The notes: generated from the sequence alone by a model not told the origin. A stretch of DNA of 64,000 nucleotides from Saprospira sp. CCB-QB6 (GCF_028464065.1 NZ_CP116808.1:1-64000), one strand, 5' to 3'. Counted from the first letter of the stretch, positions 9,881-18,743 are shown. Numbers and translations: made by a program.

Positions 9881-10087
9881 TAGCTGTGGCTGCAGGTTGA
9901 AACCAGCAGCCAATTTAGGAACAGCACAGTCCCCTCCTGACCAACAACTGGCCTGCAGCTTAAAAGCCGCAGGACCTGAAAACCTAATACCTCCTTCCCC
10001 CAAACAAAGCAGGGGCTTTCAAGCCGCTGCGACAAGAAAGACCAAGGCCCAACAAGAATGGCTGCGGCCTTTAGGCTGCAGACAAGC

Positions 10088-10198
10088 GGCCTAGCGATGT
10101 GCAGGGGTGGCCAAAGGCCAGACCAAGCGGGCGCAGCCCGCACAGGGCCGAGCGAACAGCGAGCCCCGAAACGTAGCGCCCGCCCAAGGCGGGAGGCC
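10088..10198 (+). repeat. Structured intergenic repeat, class B
   Basis: Forward copy facing away from the preceding one. Terminal stem GGCCT/AGGCC, central stem GGGG/CCCC, H1 TGGCC-aaa-GGCCA, H2 GCGGGC-gca-GCCCGC. The usual final CCCCAAAA is lost, replaced by CTATAAC. Confidence 0.85.
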
Positions 10199-11013
10199 TA
10201 TAACTATAAACTACTCTAAATCAACAAGTGGAATATCAAGGACTTCATCAAAAGTTACTACCGATTTATTTGTGTTTTTTCCTTTTTCGGGCTGCGGTAA
10301 AGTTTGTCAGAAAAAGCTAAAGGACCAATAAAGTATAACTGTGAGGTTCCACAAGCCCAAAATAGGGGTCATCTAAGGTATATATTGGGTCCAACAACCC
10401 CAAAATAGTCCTTCTCTACCACATTTTTTAGCTTAAAAAGCAGAAGAGGCCGCTTGCTTACCTCAAGCTATAGGTCTAGTCACCAAAATTAAGGCTCTTC
10501 TACTGCCTTATAGTCGTCTGAAGCTGCATCATATAGGTCCAAAACTGCTTGCTTGGGGTAGAGCAACCCAAATTAGGGCTAAAGCTAGTCCTTAGCTGCG
10601 GTTCTTTTATCTATAATAGACCTTATGATACTGCTTAGGAGCCATTACTTTATCTATGCTTGAGGTTCATTATAGAAAAGCTGAGGTTCTATAACTCCTA
10701 TAGTCTAGTCCACCAACTGCAAGTCTAGACTCTGATTACCTTAGTTTACAGTTTGCTAAGGGCTAGCTTGCAGTAAAAAAGCACAATCATGGACTTCCAC
10801 AACCTATACCCTGAAGTTCAGCACGTCTCTTATGCAGTAAAAGAACCTAGAACGAGCCGTTAGTGAGTGCATTCAACGACTTTTACAACATATATCATAG
10901 ATTTCAGGACGACTAGATAGGAGTTTTGCTAAACATTGGCCCATAACTAAAGGTTGAAACCCTCTAAATTTAAGCGCCGAAGAAAACAGCCAAAAGGAAA
11001 AAGACCGTTGTGC
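10199..11013. other. Unexplained gene-free stretch
   Basis: About 815 bases with stop codons in all frames and no recognisable protein, tRNA or terminator. CTAG tetramers are frequent, and short words such as AGGTTC, TAGTCC and CCAAAAT recur without forming a regular repeat. Its composition is plainer and more AT-rich than the flanking structured repeats. It could be a decayed gene, an untranslated RNA or mobile-element debris; I cannot decide from sequence alone. Confidence 0.5.
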
Positions 11014-11161
11014 GGCCCAGCGCTGCGCAGCCGTGGCCGCAGGCCAGACCAAGTTTTTTGAGCGCTAGCGAAAAAAACGCAGGGCCGAGCGAGCAGCGAG
11101 CGGCGCAGCATAGCGGCGGCCGCTTTGGCGAAGCCTAGCCGGCCGCGGGCCCCAAAAAAAA
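11014..11161 (+). repeat. Structured intergenic repeat, class C
   Basis: Forward copy. Terminal stem GGCCC/GGGCC, central stem CCG/CGG, H1 TGGCC-gca-GGCCA. H2 has an AT stem, GTTTTTT/AAAAAAAC, capped by a CGCTAGCG palindrome. Its A-rich end is 20 bases from the stop of the gene at 11181. Confidence 0.9.
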
Positions 11162-11180
11162 CAGATCTAACTACTTTTTA

Positions 11181-11912
11181 TTAAATCTTGGCTACAGTTT
11201 GGAAAAACAGGATGGGATAAAGTGTATTGGGTCGACCATCCTGAGGATAATAATCTAGCTGATGTAGATAGCCCAGTTGAAAGGCGAATTTTTCTAAATC
11301 GTAAGTGGCTCCTGCATACAGACGGTTGCGCATAAAGTGCCATTGTTCGTGACGATTATTGGCCTTAATATAAATCTCTTCATAGGCGGCAAAACCGAGG
11401 GGAGAATTGGGCAGGCGGTAGGCGAGTTTGAGCAAATAGCGAAAGCGGGGGGTGTAATTCCAGTCGTTTTGCTGCCATTCGGTCCCTTCTAGGGCCCATT
11501 TTTCCTTGATTTGGTGCTCGTAGCGATAGCGGTGGACCAATTTAAAGCCCTTGCCTAGGGGCTGTTTAATTTTCAGCTGAGCCCAAGGGCGGTATTCGCG
11601 GACGGGTCGCGGCATACTACCGCCAGGATAAGTTTGGCGAAAGGTAAACACCCCAGAAAGTTGAATATTTTTGCTTAGGGGGTAATGATAAAAGCCTGCT
11701 AGCATGAGGGCATCCCAGTTTTCCAGCCAGTTTTCTCGGCGAATTTGCAGCTCTGCGGTCCATTTGCCTTTACCCGCTTTGCCACCAACTTGAAAATTGA
11801 ACCAATTGTTAATTGGGCGAACAGAAGTCGTGTCACTTTGCGCCCAACTAGATTGGCCTGAAAAAAGGAGAGCCAAAATAAAAAGTAAGTGAGTGGCGCC
11901 TAAAGTTTTCAT
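11181..11912 (-). CDS. DUF2490 outer-membrane beta-barrel-like protein
   Basis: A 243-residue exported protein with a signal peptide (about 1-24, ending SSWAQ) and alternating aromatic/polar strands typical of DUF2490 proteins: NNWFNFQVGGKAGKGKWTAE near the start, then LVHRYRYEHQ and YRLPNSPLGFAAYEEIY. The chain ends in a strand finishing FFQTVAKI, as expected for a barrel that closes at its C-terminus. The family is abundant in Bacteroidota and its function is unknown. It stands alone between the gene-free region and the terminator of cmk. Confidence 0.75.
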   Translation of the reverse strand: MKTLGATHLLFILALLFSGQSSWAQSDTTSVRPINNWFNFQVGGKAGKGKWTAELQIRRENWLENWDALMLAGFYHYPLSKNIQLSGVFTFRQTYPGGSMPRPVREYRPWAQLKIKQPLGKGFKLVHRYRYEHQIKEKWALEGTEWQQNDWNYTPRFRYLLKLAYRLPNSPLGFAAYEEIYIKANNRHEQWHFMRNRLYAGATYDLEKFAFQLGYLHQLDYYPQDGRPNTLYPILFFQTVAKI

Positions 11913-12046
11913 AGTACATAGAATTTTGTGAGGCCCCTTTTACCAAATAAAGTTTTAGTTCTCGCCTAGATTGTTCTCATAAGCAAATAAAAGTGAGGAC
12001 AAGCTAGGATTATTGGATCAAAAACGATTTTGTTGAGGGGAAACAA

Positions 12047-12087
12047 TAAAAAAAGCTATCCTGACAAATCTAGGATAGCTTTTTTAT
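12047..12087 (-). terminator. Terminator of cmk
   Basis: Stem AAAAGCTATCCT/AGGATAGCTTTT around an eight-base loop, with T-runs on both strands, 32 bases beyond the cmk stop codon. Confidence 0.85.
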
Positions 12088-12118
12088 ATTGTTTGTAGGT
12101 CCTGTCACAAAGGATCTA

Positions 12119-12832
12119 TTAGACTAGAACAGTTGCACTAACTGAGCACTTTTTTTTTTCGATAGCTTTATAGGCCAAATCGAGGGCCAAATCTAATTGT
12201 TCATTCATGCTCAGCTCGCTATTATCAATAGTAATTGCATCATCGGCTTTGCGTAGGGGGCTATCTTCTCGGCTAGAGTCGATTTCATCTCTTTCCATGA
12301 GGTTTTCTCGAACTTCTTCTAGGGAAGCGCTGAGTCCCTTAGCTTGTAATTCGGCTAGGCGGCGTTGGCTGCGGACCTCATAGCTAGCGGTCATAAACAG
12401 CTTGAGTTCGGCTTCGGGAAAGACAACAGTGCCAATATCGCGGCCATCCATTACTAATCCTTTAAAGCGGCCCATAGCCTGTTGTTGTTTGACCAAAAAG
12501 CGGCGAACAGCGGAGATGGCGGCTACTGGGCTTACCCATTTAGAGACGTGCATTTTACGGATTTCCTCTTCTACATCTTCGCCATTGAGGAAGCAATGGT
12601 TAGCTCCTGCTCTATGGCGGAAATCAATCCGAATATTATCCAGAGCTTGAGCAATTGCTTGCTCATCGTCTAAGGAAACTTCTTGATTGAGGAAATAGAG
12701 GGTTACGGCACGATACATTGCCCCAGTATCTACATAGATGTAATTTAATTTTTTGGCCAAGGATTTAGCAAGGGTGCTTTTTCCACAAGCGGCAAAACCA
12801 TCTAGAGCAATAATAATTTTTTGGCTAGGCAT
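12119..12832 (-). CDS. cmk: Cytidylate kinase
   Basis: Phosphorylates CMP and dCMP using ATP in pyrimidine nucleotide synthesis, in the cytosol. The 237-residue chain has the P-loop GFAACGKS (12-19), the YVDTGAMYRAVTLYFL block typical of CMP kinases, VMDGRDIGTVVFPEAELKLFMTA (the GRDIGT motif that contacts the base), and an RR...DS.R.DSPLR lid region near residues 190-210. The length fits the short bacterial type. It is transcribed alone, with its own terminator downstream. Confidence 0.95.
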   Translation of the reverse strand: MPSQKIIIALDGFAACGKSTLAKSLAKKLNYIYVDTGAMYRAVTLYFLNQEVSLDDEQAIAQALDNIRIDFRHRAGANHCFLNGEDVEEEIRKMHVSKWVSPVAAISAVRRFLVKQQQAMGRFKGLVMDGRDIGTVVFPEAELKLFMTASYEVRSQRRLAELQAKGLSASLEEVRENLMERDEIDSSREDSPLRKADDAITIDNSELSMNEQLDLALDLAYKAIEKKKCSVSATVLV

Positions 12833-13005
12833 AAGGCTGCGATTCTCTGACTATTTGAAAATGAAACTAAGAATTCGCTCACAAAGATAAGGAAATAAAA
12901 AGGGGGCCGAAAATTTAATTTTCGCTTTGCGCCAAAAAAGAAAAAACACTCACAGTAAAACAAGCGCTTAACTCCCTATAAAACAAGCCTTAACCTAAAA
13001 GCAGA

Positions 13006-14223
13006 TTAAATCATCCGCATTCTGATTTGCACCATTAAGGCCGCCAAAAAAGTAAGGGCAGCAATGCCATAAAAACAAGCCATTAAGCCAAAGAAATACC
13101 AAAGCAGAGCAGAAAAAAGGGCACCAAACAAATAGCCTAGATCTCTCCACAAGCGAAAAATCCCAATGTATTCTGCTCGCTTTTGTGCGGGGCTCAATCG
13201 GCTAATCGCCACTAAAAAACTAGGATACACTAAGGCCGTTCCTAAACCCAAGAAAAAGCTAGAAAGCATAAAACTGAGTAGATCGGAACTATAGGCAAAG
13301 CCCAAAATGGAAAAGGCCTGCATATACATTCCACGGCGAATGAGTACTTTGGTGGGCACTTTATCGGCTAGTTTGCCTGTAGCCAACTGACCCAAGCCCC
13401 AAACGGCTGGATAAAGAGCTGTTACCCAACCAATTTCATCTGGCAATAAATCATGCTCTAATAATAAAATAGGGAGCAAGCCCCAAATCATGCCGTCATT
13501 GAGGTTATTGACCCAACCTGCAAAAGTTACAGAACTCAAACTAGCCTCTAAAAAACTGACTTTTTTAAAGGTCGTCCAAGCCGAGGCCGCCTCTTCTTCT
13601 CCACTCAAACTGGGTAAATCTGTTTGTTCTAAAAGCGCATAAGGAGCTGTTTCTCGGACAAAAACCGCCGACAGCAAGCCTCCTAAAAGGACAAAAATCA
13701 ATGCCCCCCAAAATAAAAGATCATTTAATGGCCCCAAATAGGCCGCCGTGGCATAAGCAGAAAAGGCCAAAGCCAAATAACCTGCCGACTCATTGATGCC
13801 CATCGCTAAACCTCGATCCTTAGCCCCAGCCAGATCAATTTTCATGACTACTGTACTGCTCCAAGCAAAGCCCTGATTTAGCCCCAAAAGCAAATTGGCC
13901 AAAATAATTAACTCCCAACTTGGCGAAAAAGCAAAGAGAAAGGGAATCGGCAGCGCCAAAGCCCACCCCAATAACAACACCCGCTTACGCTCCCACAACT
14001 GCATCAATAAACCCGCAAAATAATTGGCCGTTGCCTTAGCCAAACCAAAAGCCATAATAAAGTAAAACAAAGCCTCTTCAGCCGCAATCCCAAAACAGGC
14101 CTCTATATATGGACCAAAAACAGAACGCTCCAAACCCAATAATGCCCCAACCAAAGCATTGATAAAAACCAATAAAGTAAACTGATAGCTATTTGCTCGC
14201 AAACCCAATTCTAAATCTCTCAT
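13006..14223 (-). CDS. Major facilitator superfamily transporter
   Basis: A 405-residue membrane protein with about twelve hydrophobic helices and a loop with acidic and basic residues in the middle (about 195-225), usual for MFS. Helix 1 starts near FTLLVFINALVGALLGLERSVFG. The start at 14223 (MRDLELGLRANSYQF) is preferred over the in-frame ATG 39 bases upstream because related proteins begin just before this LGLRAN-type stretch. No substrate can be assigned. It diverges from the haem-binding gene at 14400, but no shared operator is evident beyond the palindrome upstream of that gene. Confidence 0.85.
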   Translation of the reverse strand: MRDLELGLRANSYQFTLLVFINALVGALLGLERSVFGPYIEACFGIAAEEALFYFIMAFGLAKATANYFAGLLMQLWERKRVLLLGWALALPIPFLFAFSPSWELIILANLLLGLNQGFAWSSTVVMKIDLAGAKDRGLAMGINESAGYLALAFSAYATAAYLGPLNDLLFWGALIFVLLGGLLSAVFVRETAPYALLEQTDLPSLSGEEEAASAWTTFKKVSFLEASLSSVTFAGWVNNLNDGMIWGLLPILLLEHDLLPDEIGWVTALYPAVWGLGQLATGKLADKVPTKVLIRRGMYMQAFSILGFAYSSDLLSFMLSSFFLGLGTALVYPSFLVAISRLSPAQKRAEYIGIFRLWRDLGYLFGALFSALLWYFFGLMACFYGIAALTFLAALMVQIRMRMI

Positions 14224-14297
14224 AAGACAATACATTTTGGCCAAAAATACAGCTATTTCCACAACTCCAAATGTAAACTAGATCACTCGACTTAGTT

Positions 14298-14320
14298 TTA
14301 TTTAAATTAAATCTAAATAA
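14298..14320 (+). promoter_or_regulatory. Near-perfect palindrome, candidate metal-regulator operator
   Basis: Left arm TTATTTAAATT and right arm AATCTAAATAA flank one central base and are inverted repeats with a single mismatch. The right arm recurs exactly at 14377-14387 in the leader. It ends three bases before the -33 box of the 14400 promoter. The downstream genes are haem-uptake genes, so a Fur- or DtxR-type repressor is the natural guess; the regulator's identity is inference. Confidence 0.6.
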
Positions 14321-14322
14321 AT

Positions 14323-14353
14323 TTTGGATTTTTCATTCGCTGTCCTACATTTG
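14323..14353 (+). promoter_or_regulatory. Bacteroidota-type promoter of the haem-binding gene
   Basis: TTTG at 14323-14326, a 19-base spacer, then TACATTTG at 14346-14353. This is an exact match to the TTTG/TAnnTTTG consensus and spacing of the Bacteroidota housekeeping sigma factor, about 47 bases upstream of the ATG. Confidence 0.75.
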
Positions 14354-14399
14354 CAGCTGTTCAGCTATCTGTAATAAATCTAAATAAGAATAGTAAGCC

Positions 14400-15677
14400 A
14401 TGAAAAAATTCAACCTTCTTTTTTCAGCCCTTTTGGGCGCTAGTAGTCTGTTTGCTCAGACCGTAGAAACTGTTTCTGTAGGCCCTAGCTACCAAGATGC
14501 TACTTATTATCGCCTATCTGACGGCCAAACCAAAAGCCTTGCTCACGGCAACTGGCAGTTTGCCTTTTCGGTTTTTGGTCAACAAGATGCCGCCATTTTT
14601 GTCAATGAAGGCGCTAGTTTAGGAGGCACCGCTGTAAAACTACACCTAAGTAGCACTACTGATTTTGCGACTACTGTAGACCCTAATACAGATTTGGTCC
14701 AAGAACTTTCTAATCCCGAGCAAAATTGGTCGGAAGGGGCTTTTAATACGGCCAGCAATACCTCTGCTTTTGATTATGGTTGGGGAAGTTACCAAATGAG
14801 CAACCACCAAATTATTGGCGACAAAGTATTTGTACTAGAGCTTAGCGATGGCAGCTACAAAAAACTCATGATCGACTCTTTGGTTTCAGGCAGCTATTAT
14901 TTCCGCTATGCTGATCTAGATGGCAGTAACCTGGTCCAAACACAAGTCAATAAAGCCGACCATAGCGGCCAAACCCTAGCCTATTATTCTATCGATTCTG
15001 CCTCTACCCTACAAGCAGCCGAACTCAACGGCGGTTGGGACCTCCTTTTCTCGAGATACGGCACCCTAATCGACGATGGCCAAGGCGGACAAATGGCCTA
15101 TGGCGTTACTGGTGTTTTAGCACATAAAGATCTAGAAGTAGCCGAAGCCGCTGGCGTTAACCCTAGCCAAGTTCAAGTGAGCAGCTACCAAGATAGCTTC
15201 GCCACAGAACCACTTACTATTGTTGGTCACGATTGGAAAAGCTATGATTTCTCCTCTGGATGGGTCATTCCTAGCGATCTAGTCTATTTCTTCAGAACTA
15301 GTGACCAAAATATCTGGAAAATCCAATTTATCGACTTTGAAGGCTCTTCTACTGGCGTTAGCCGCCTACAAAAAGAGAATCTTGGTCCCCTTTCTATTTT
15401 CCAAGCGCCAAATGCCGCAGTAAAAGGAATCAAACTATTTCCTCAACCTGCCCGCCAGCAAAATATTCAGCTTTTGCTAGAGCCTACCCAAAACGCAACT
15501 TACGAAATTCAAATCTATAATACACTTGGCCAAACTATTTGGTCTAAGCAATACAACTTGCAGCAAGGTTTGCAGCAGCTAGAATTGCCCACCGCCCAAC
15601 TTTCTGGCGGGCAATATATTCTCCAAATTCGTCAGGGAGAACAGACTAGCGCCCAACCTTTCCTGTTGCTTGATTAG
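14400..15677 (+). CDS. HmuY-like haem-binding protein with T9SS sorting domain
   Basis: A 425-residue secreted protein. After the signal peptide (about 1-19, ending SLFAQ), two beta-rich halves carry HmuY-type motifs: LAHGNWQFAFSVFGQQDAAI in the first half, and later LNGGWDLLFSRYGTLID. The last 80 residues (from about VKGIKLFPQPARQ) are a type A C-terminal sorting domain with YEIQIYNTLGQTIWS and SGGQYILQI, so the protein should leave by type IX secretion and be surface-attached or released. HmuY proteins capture haem; the haem role here rests on fold motifs and on the next gene. A strong promoter, a palindrome and its own terminator point to regulated, possibly iron-responsive expression. Confidence 0.7.
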   Translation: MKKFNLLFSALLGASSLFAQTVETVSVGPSYQDATYYRLSDGQTKSLAHGNWQFAFSVFGQQDAAIFVNEGASLGGTAVKLHLSSTTDFATTVDPNTDLVQELSNPEQNWSEGAFNTASNTSAFDYGWGSYQMSNHQIIGDKVFVLELSDGSYKKLMIDSLVSGSYYFRYADLDGSNLVQTQVNKADHSGQTLAYYSIDSASTLQAAELNGGWDLLFSRYGTLIDDGQGGQMAYGVTGVLAHKDLEVAEAAGVNPSQVQVSSYQDSFATEPLTIVGHDWKSYDFSSGWVIPSDLVYFFRTSDQNIWKIQFIDFEGSSTGVSRLQKENLGPLSIFQAPNAAVKGIKLFPQPARQQNIQLLLEPTQNATYEIQIYNTLGQTIWSKQYNLQQGLQQLELPTAQLSGGQYILQIRQGEQTSAQPFLLLD

Positions 15678-15717
15678 TCCCCAAGCAGCTATCATTTCAA
15701 TTGTCAGTGTCAGTGTA

Positions 15718-15747
15718 GGTCCTGGTTTCGGCCAGGGCCTTTTTTAA
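15718..15747 (+). terminator. Terminator after the HmuY-like gene
   Basis: Stem GGTCCTGG/CCAGGGCC (one G-U pair), followed by six T's, 40 bases beyond the stop codon. Confidence 0.8.
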
Positions 15748-15753
15748 AAAATG

Positions 15754-15922
15754 TTTTTTTGGGGCCTCAGCTGCGCTGCGCTTGCTGCGCTACGTTACGG
15801 GGCTCGCTGTTCGCTCGGCCCTTCGCAAAACTTCGCTAGCGCTCGTTTTGCTTGGTCTGGCGCTTTGCGCCACCCTTTCACATCGCTAGGCCATTTGGCC
15901 TACGGCCAGGCGCTTCGCGCCT
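15754..15922 (-). repeat. Structured intergenic repeat, class B
   Basis: Reverse copy. Terminal stem GGCCT/AGGCC, central stem GGG/CCC, H1 TGGCGC-aaa-GCGCCA, H2 GCAAAAC/GTTTTGC capped by a CGCTAGCG palindrome. Two outer hairpins, GGCC-gta-GGCC and GGCGC-gaa-GCGCC, extend toward the next gene. It lies between the two haem genes. Confidence 0.9.
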
Positions 15923-15963
15923 AAATTAGCAGCCTTTATATCAAATAGTATTGCTCTTTACTT

Positions 15964-16878
15964 ATGAAAACGATTCATTATTCTTTCCTATTTTTTGCTC
16001 TTTTTCTCTTTTCTGCCTGCCAAAATGAACAGGCAAAACCAACCACAGAGCAAGAAGCTCCAGCAGAAGAAACGCCCAAACGCATTGTTTCTCTAAATGG
16101 TAGCCTAACCGAATTGCTCTACCAACTCGATTTGGGTCAACAAGTTGTGGGAGTAGATGTAACCAGCAGTTACCCAGAAGCAGCCCAAACCCTACCCAAA
16201 TTGGGCCATGTCAATAAACTAAATGTAGAAGCGGTGTTAGGCCTTCAACCCGATTATATTTTGGTTGATTCCAATGCTTTGGCCAGTCCCGCCATTCAGC
16301 AATTGGCCCAATCTGCAGAAATAGAGGTTGTGGCGGTTCCCGTTCCTCAACGTCTAGATGGCGCATTAGCTAGCGCAAAAGCCTTAGCCCAAAAACTCTC
16401 TATCGCTCAAGAAAAAATCACAGCCCTAGAAGAAAAGATTAAAAAAGACCAAAAAGCCCTAACTGAGTTTTTGGCCCAACAAAAAGCTAGCCCCAAGGTC
16501 CTTTTTATTTATGCTCGTGGCAGCAAAGTCATCATGGCCTCTGGACAAAATACCCCCATGGCCAAAATGATTGAATTGGCTGGTGGACAAAATGCTGTAA
16601 ACGATTTTGAGGACTTTAAGCCCTTGACGCCAGAATCTGTTTTGGCCAGCCAACCTGATATCCTACTTCTATTTAATTCAGGACTCGCCTCTCTAACCCA
16701 AGCAGAAAAATCTGCAGAAGAAGCCCTCCTTAGCTTACCCGCTTTAGTAGAAACTCCAGCCGCCAAGCATAAACGCATCATTTCTATGGAAGGCCATTAC
16801 CTCTCTGGTTTTGGACCAAGAGCCGCAAAAGCTGCCCTAGAACTAGCCCAAAGCTTAGAAACACAAATGGACAAATAG
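15964..16878 (+). CDS. Haem/cobalamin-type periplasmic binding lipoprotein
   Basis: A 304-residue lipoprotein: signal sequence with lipobox FSAC and acylated Cys19, then a PF01497-type (BtuF/HmuT) binding protein. Seen are RIVSLNGSLTELLYQLDLGQQVVGVD, KLGHVNKLNVEAVLGLQPD and a long bridging helix around residues 130-160, then GGQNAV and QPDILLLFNSG. It delivers haem or a corrinoid to an inner-membrane ABC transporter. Its place after a HmuY-like gene favours haem, in the manner of HmuT in hmu loci. No permease, ATPase or TonB receptor follows, and a terminator and structured repeat separate it from its upstream partner, so it probably has its own promoter. Confidence 0.8.
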   Translation: MKTIHYSFLFFALFLFSACQNEQAKPTTEQEAPAEETPKRIVSLNGSLTELLYQLDLGQQVVGVDVTSSYPEAAQTLPKLGHVNKLNVEAVLGLQPDYILVDSNALASPAIQQLAQSAEIEVVAVPVPQRLDGALASAKALAQKLSIAQEKITALEEKIKKDQKALTEFLAQQKASPKVLFIYARGSKVIMASGQNTPMAKMIELAGGQNAVNDFEDFKPLTPESVLASQPDILLLFNSGLASLTQAEKSAEEALLSLPALVETPAAKHKRIISMEGHYLSGFGPRAAKAALELAQSLETQMDK

Positions 16879-16907
16879 TAGTCATTTTTTGGAGTTTAGT
16901 GTGTCCT

Positions 16908-16937
16908 TGGCCGCCCAATATTGGGCGGCCTTTTTTG
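16908..16937 (+). terminator. Terminator after the binding-protein gene
   Basis: An 11-bp perfect inverted repeat GGCCGCCCAAT/ATTGGGCGGCC, followed by six T's. Confidence 0.85.
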
Positions 16938-16983
16938 TTTGAGGACCAACGAAAAGCGCAAAACTTGAAAAAAACAGATGAGT

Positions 16984-17109
16984 GGCCCAGCGCTGCGCAG
17001 CCGTGGCCCGAAGGGCCAGACCCAAGCCGCTGAAAGCGGCTGCAGGGCCGAGCGAACAGCGAGCGGCGCAGCATAGCGGCGGCCGCTTTGCGGCCGCGGG
17101 CCCAAAAAA
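16984..17109 (+). repeat. Structured intergenic repeat, class C
   Basis: Forward copy ending directly at the stop codon of the gene at 17110. Terminal stem GGCCC/GGGCC, central stem CCG/CGG, H1 TGGCCC-gaa-GGGCCA, H2 AGCCGCT-gaa-AGCGGCT, H3 GCGGCCGC-ttt-GCGGCCGC. Confidence 0.92.
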
Positions 17110-17688
17110 CTAATCACAAAAAAAAATAGATTCCTCTACTTTGACCACTTTTCCAATATGAAATGAATAATTTTCTACCCAAGGTTTTAAATCCGAATAG
17201 TATTTTGTCTCTAATAGCCCATTTCTGTCAAAAGATTCTCTTCGTTTTTCAATTTTAACCTGAGGGCCATCATAATTGATGATATACTCATCGGCTTCAG
17301 TGAGCCGCCCTGCAAAAAATGAACAAGTCATAAGCCTAGTCAAACGTTCTTGCTTATCATAAGTATAACACTCTAAATTCTTGAGTAAAAAAGCGAATTC
17401 CAGCTCTTCTTCCACTACACTAATCAATTGACCTTTTTTATTATACGAAAACCTATACTTCCAATTTATTAAGTTATCCTTATCTTTCTTCAGAATACTA
17501 TCAATTAGACTTGGTGAAAAAAAGTTAGCCTCCGCAGAGTAAAACTCTAGCTGTTTTTTGTCAATATTATTCTTTAAGCTATGTATAAGCGTCGGCAAAC
17601 AATCTTCATTTAAGCTAGGTGATTGAGTTGGTAAAGTGCAACTTAAACAACTAAGAATAAACCCCAAAATAAGTAGGTAGCATCTCAT
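17110..17688 (-). CDS. Hypothetical lipoprotein
   Basis: A 192-residue protein with a short signal sequence and lipobox LSCLSC (acylated Cys near 17). The rest is mixed beta/helix with lines such as YRFSYNKKGQLISVVEEE and CYTYDKQERLTRLM. These resemble the repeating 'Y-x-Y-D-x-x-G-x-L' strands of RHS-like or MORN-like beta sheets, but no family is recognised. It is more AT-rich than its neighbours. The stop codon abuts a structured repeat. Likely anchored on the periplasmic side of a membrane; function unknown. Confidence 0.6.
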   Translation of the reverse strand: MRCYLLILGFILSCLSCTLPTQSPSLNEDCLPTLIHSLKNNIDKKQLEFYSAEANFFSPSLIDSILKKDKDNLINWKYRFSYNKKGQLISVVEEELEFAFLLKNLECYTYDKQERLTRLMTCSFFAGRLTEADEYIINYDGPQVKIEKRRESFDRNGLLETKYYSDLKPWVENYSFHIGKVVKVEESIFFCD

Positions 17689-17979
17689 AAACGACTCTGA
17701 ATTTTGATATTAAAGCCTACTTTATTTAGGCCAATCAAATTTAGCTCAAAATATTTATAAGAAAAAATTGCCCTTCTTCGGAACGATTTGCCCCTTCCTT
17801 TAGTTTGGGTATATGTAAGGCAATAAATCCCATCATTTTTTTAGCATTTTCAGCTAGAGGACCAAGTAGATTTGGCCCTCAGTACTTCTATTGTTGAGCA
17901 AACGGCAGAAGGCTTAAAATCTGGGCGCCTACAACATATATAAAAAGTTCTTTTTTGTTAAACCTTCAAAACCATTATT

Positions 17980-18192
17980 ATGTATAATGTAAATAAGAAG
18001 AAAATTAACTACAGTGAAGATGTTTATTATTTTGACATCTACACCAACAACTATCCTGTTACGATTCATCGGAAGGATCGGGAGTTAGCGATCAAGACAT
18101 TTCGTCGTTATCAAAGAGCGGGCAAGCGTTGTCAATGGTTAGGCCGTTGGAATGGAAAAAAGTTTGAGGACAGTCAAGTTTTCGCCTCTTAA
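17980..18192 (+). CDS. Small basic hypothetical protein
   Basis: A 70-residue basic protein containing Y-D/F-D-I-Y-TNNYPVTIHRKDRELAIKTFRRYQ, then WLGRWNGKKF. It has no signal peptide or membrane helix. The 291-base gap before it holds a TAGATTTG box (17867-17874) matching the -7 consensus without a clear -33 box. It sits 58 bases before the Dps-like gene in the same direction, so co-transcription is plausible. I do not recognise the family; it is called a gene because of its position, compact fold-like composition and lack of any competing frame. Confidence 0.55.
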   Translation: MYNVNKKKINYSEDVYYFDIYTNNYPVTIHRKDRELAIKTFRRYQRAGKRCQWLGRWNGKKFEDSQVFAS

Positions 18193-18250
18193 TAGATAAA
18201 CTCCTTAAGGTCTCCCCAACAGCTAACATTTTTTAATCTAAACTATATTT

Positions 18251-18679
18251 ATGAGCGCCTCTTTAGCCGTATTATTTTCAAACTATCAACTTTATACACA
18301 TCAATTAATTCAATTGCGTTGGCAAGCCAAAAGCCTTAGTCCTTGGAACTGGGCGCCCAAACTAGCTGAATTTGCTCGTGAGGCCGAGCAAGAAAAAGAT
18401 ATTCTTTTGGATATAATGCTAGCGCAGGGGCAACTTCCTCCAGCCAGCAAGAGTGCGCAGCAGCGCTTAGCTAATATTCCTGATTTGCAGGGCGTGAAAA
18501 AAACTTTGCCTAAAATTTTAGCTCGTGTTCACCAAAACAGCCAACTCATTTTGGGCCAAATAGAGCAATGGGCCAAAGAACAGCCAAAAGAAAAGCGCTG
18601 GAGCAAACTAAAGTTGGCCCTTCAAAAGCGTCTAGCTGACTTAGAGAGCGCCCCTCAAGCACAGGAACTATCGGCCTAA
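18251..18679 (+). CDS. Divergent Dps/ferritin-like protein
   Basis: A 142-residue, all-helical protein. Its first 75 residues follow the Dps pattern: SNYQLYTHQLIQLRWQAKS matches the Dps helix NYQLYYQNLRGFHWNIKG, and EKDILLDIMLAQGQLPPAS matches the IDEIAERILTLGG segment. The ferroxidase histidine of that HW motif is arginine here (LRW), and the acidic ligands of the second helix are not conserved. It would then be a Dps fold without iron-oxidation chemistry, perhaps structural or DNA-binding. The assignment rests on short motif similarity. It lies between a small basic gene and rpsU on the same strand. Confidence 0.5.
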   Translation: MSASLAVLFSNYQLYTHQLIQLRWQAKSLSPWNWAPKLAEFAREAEQEKDILLDIMLAQGQLPPASKSAQQRLANIPDLQGVKKTLPKILARVHQNSQLILGQIEQWAKEQPKEKRWSKLKLALQKRLADLESAPQAQELSA

Positions 18680-18743
18680 TTTTGAAAGCTCTCTTTATTT
18701 CCTTAGTTTAAGCCAATTCATTTTTCAAATTTAAATACTATAC

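Noticed and set aside
16784-17117. Open frames inside the repeats as small Arg/Pro/Cys-rich genes
   Set aside because: The same odd peptides occur in every repeat, on both strands, as a result of GC-rich hairpins; composition and lack of starts argue against coding. Similar frames at 9880, 22830, 37452, 39421, 51370, 55101 and 55395 were dropped for the same reason.
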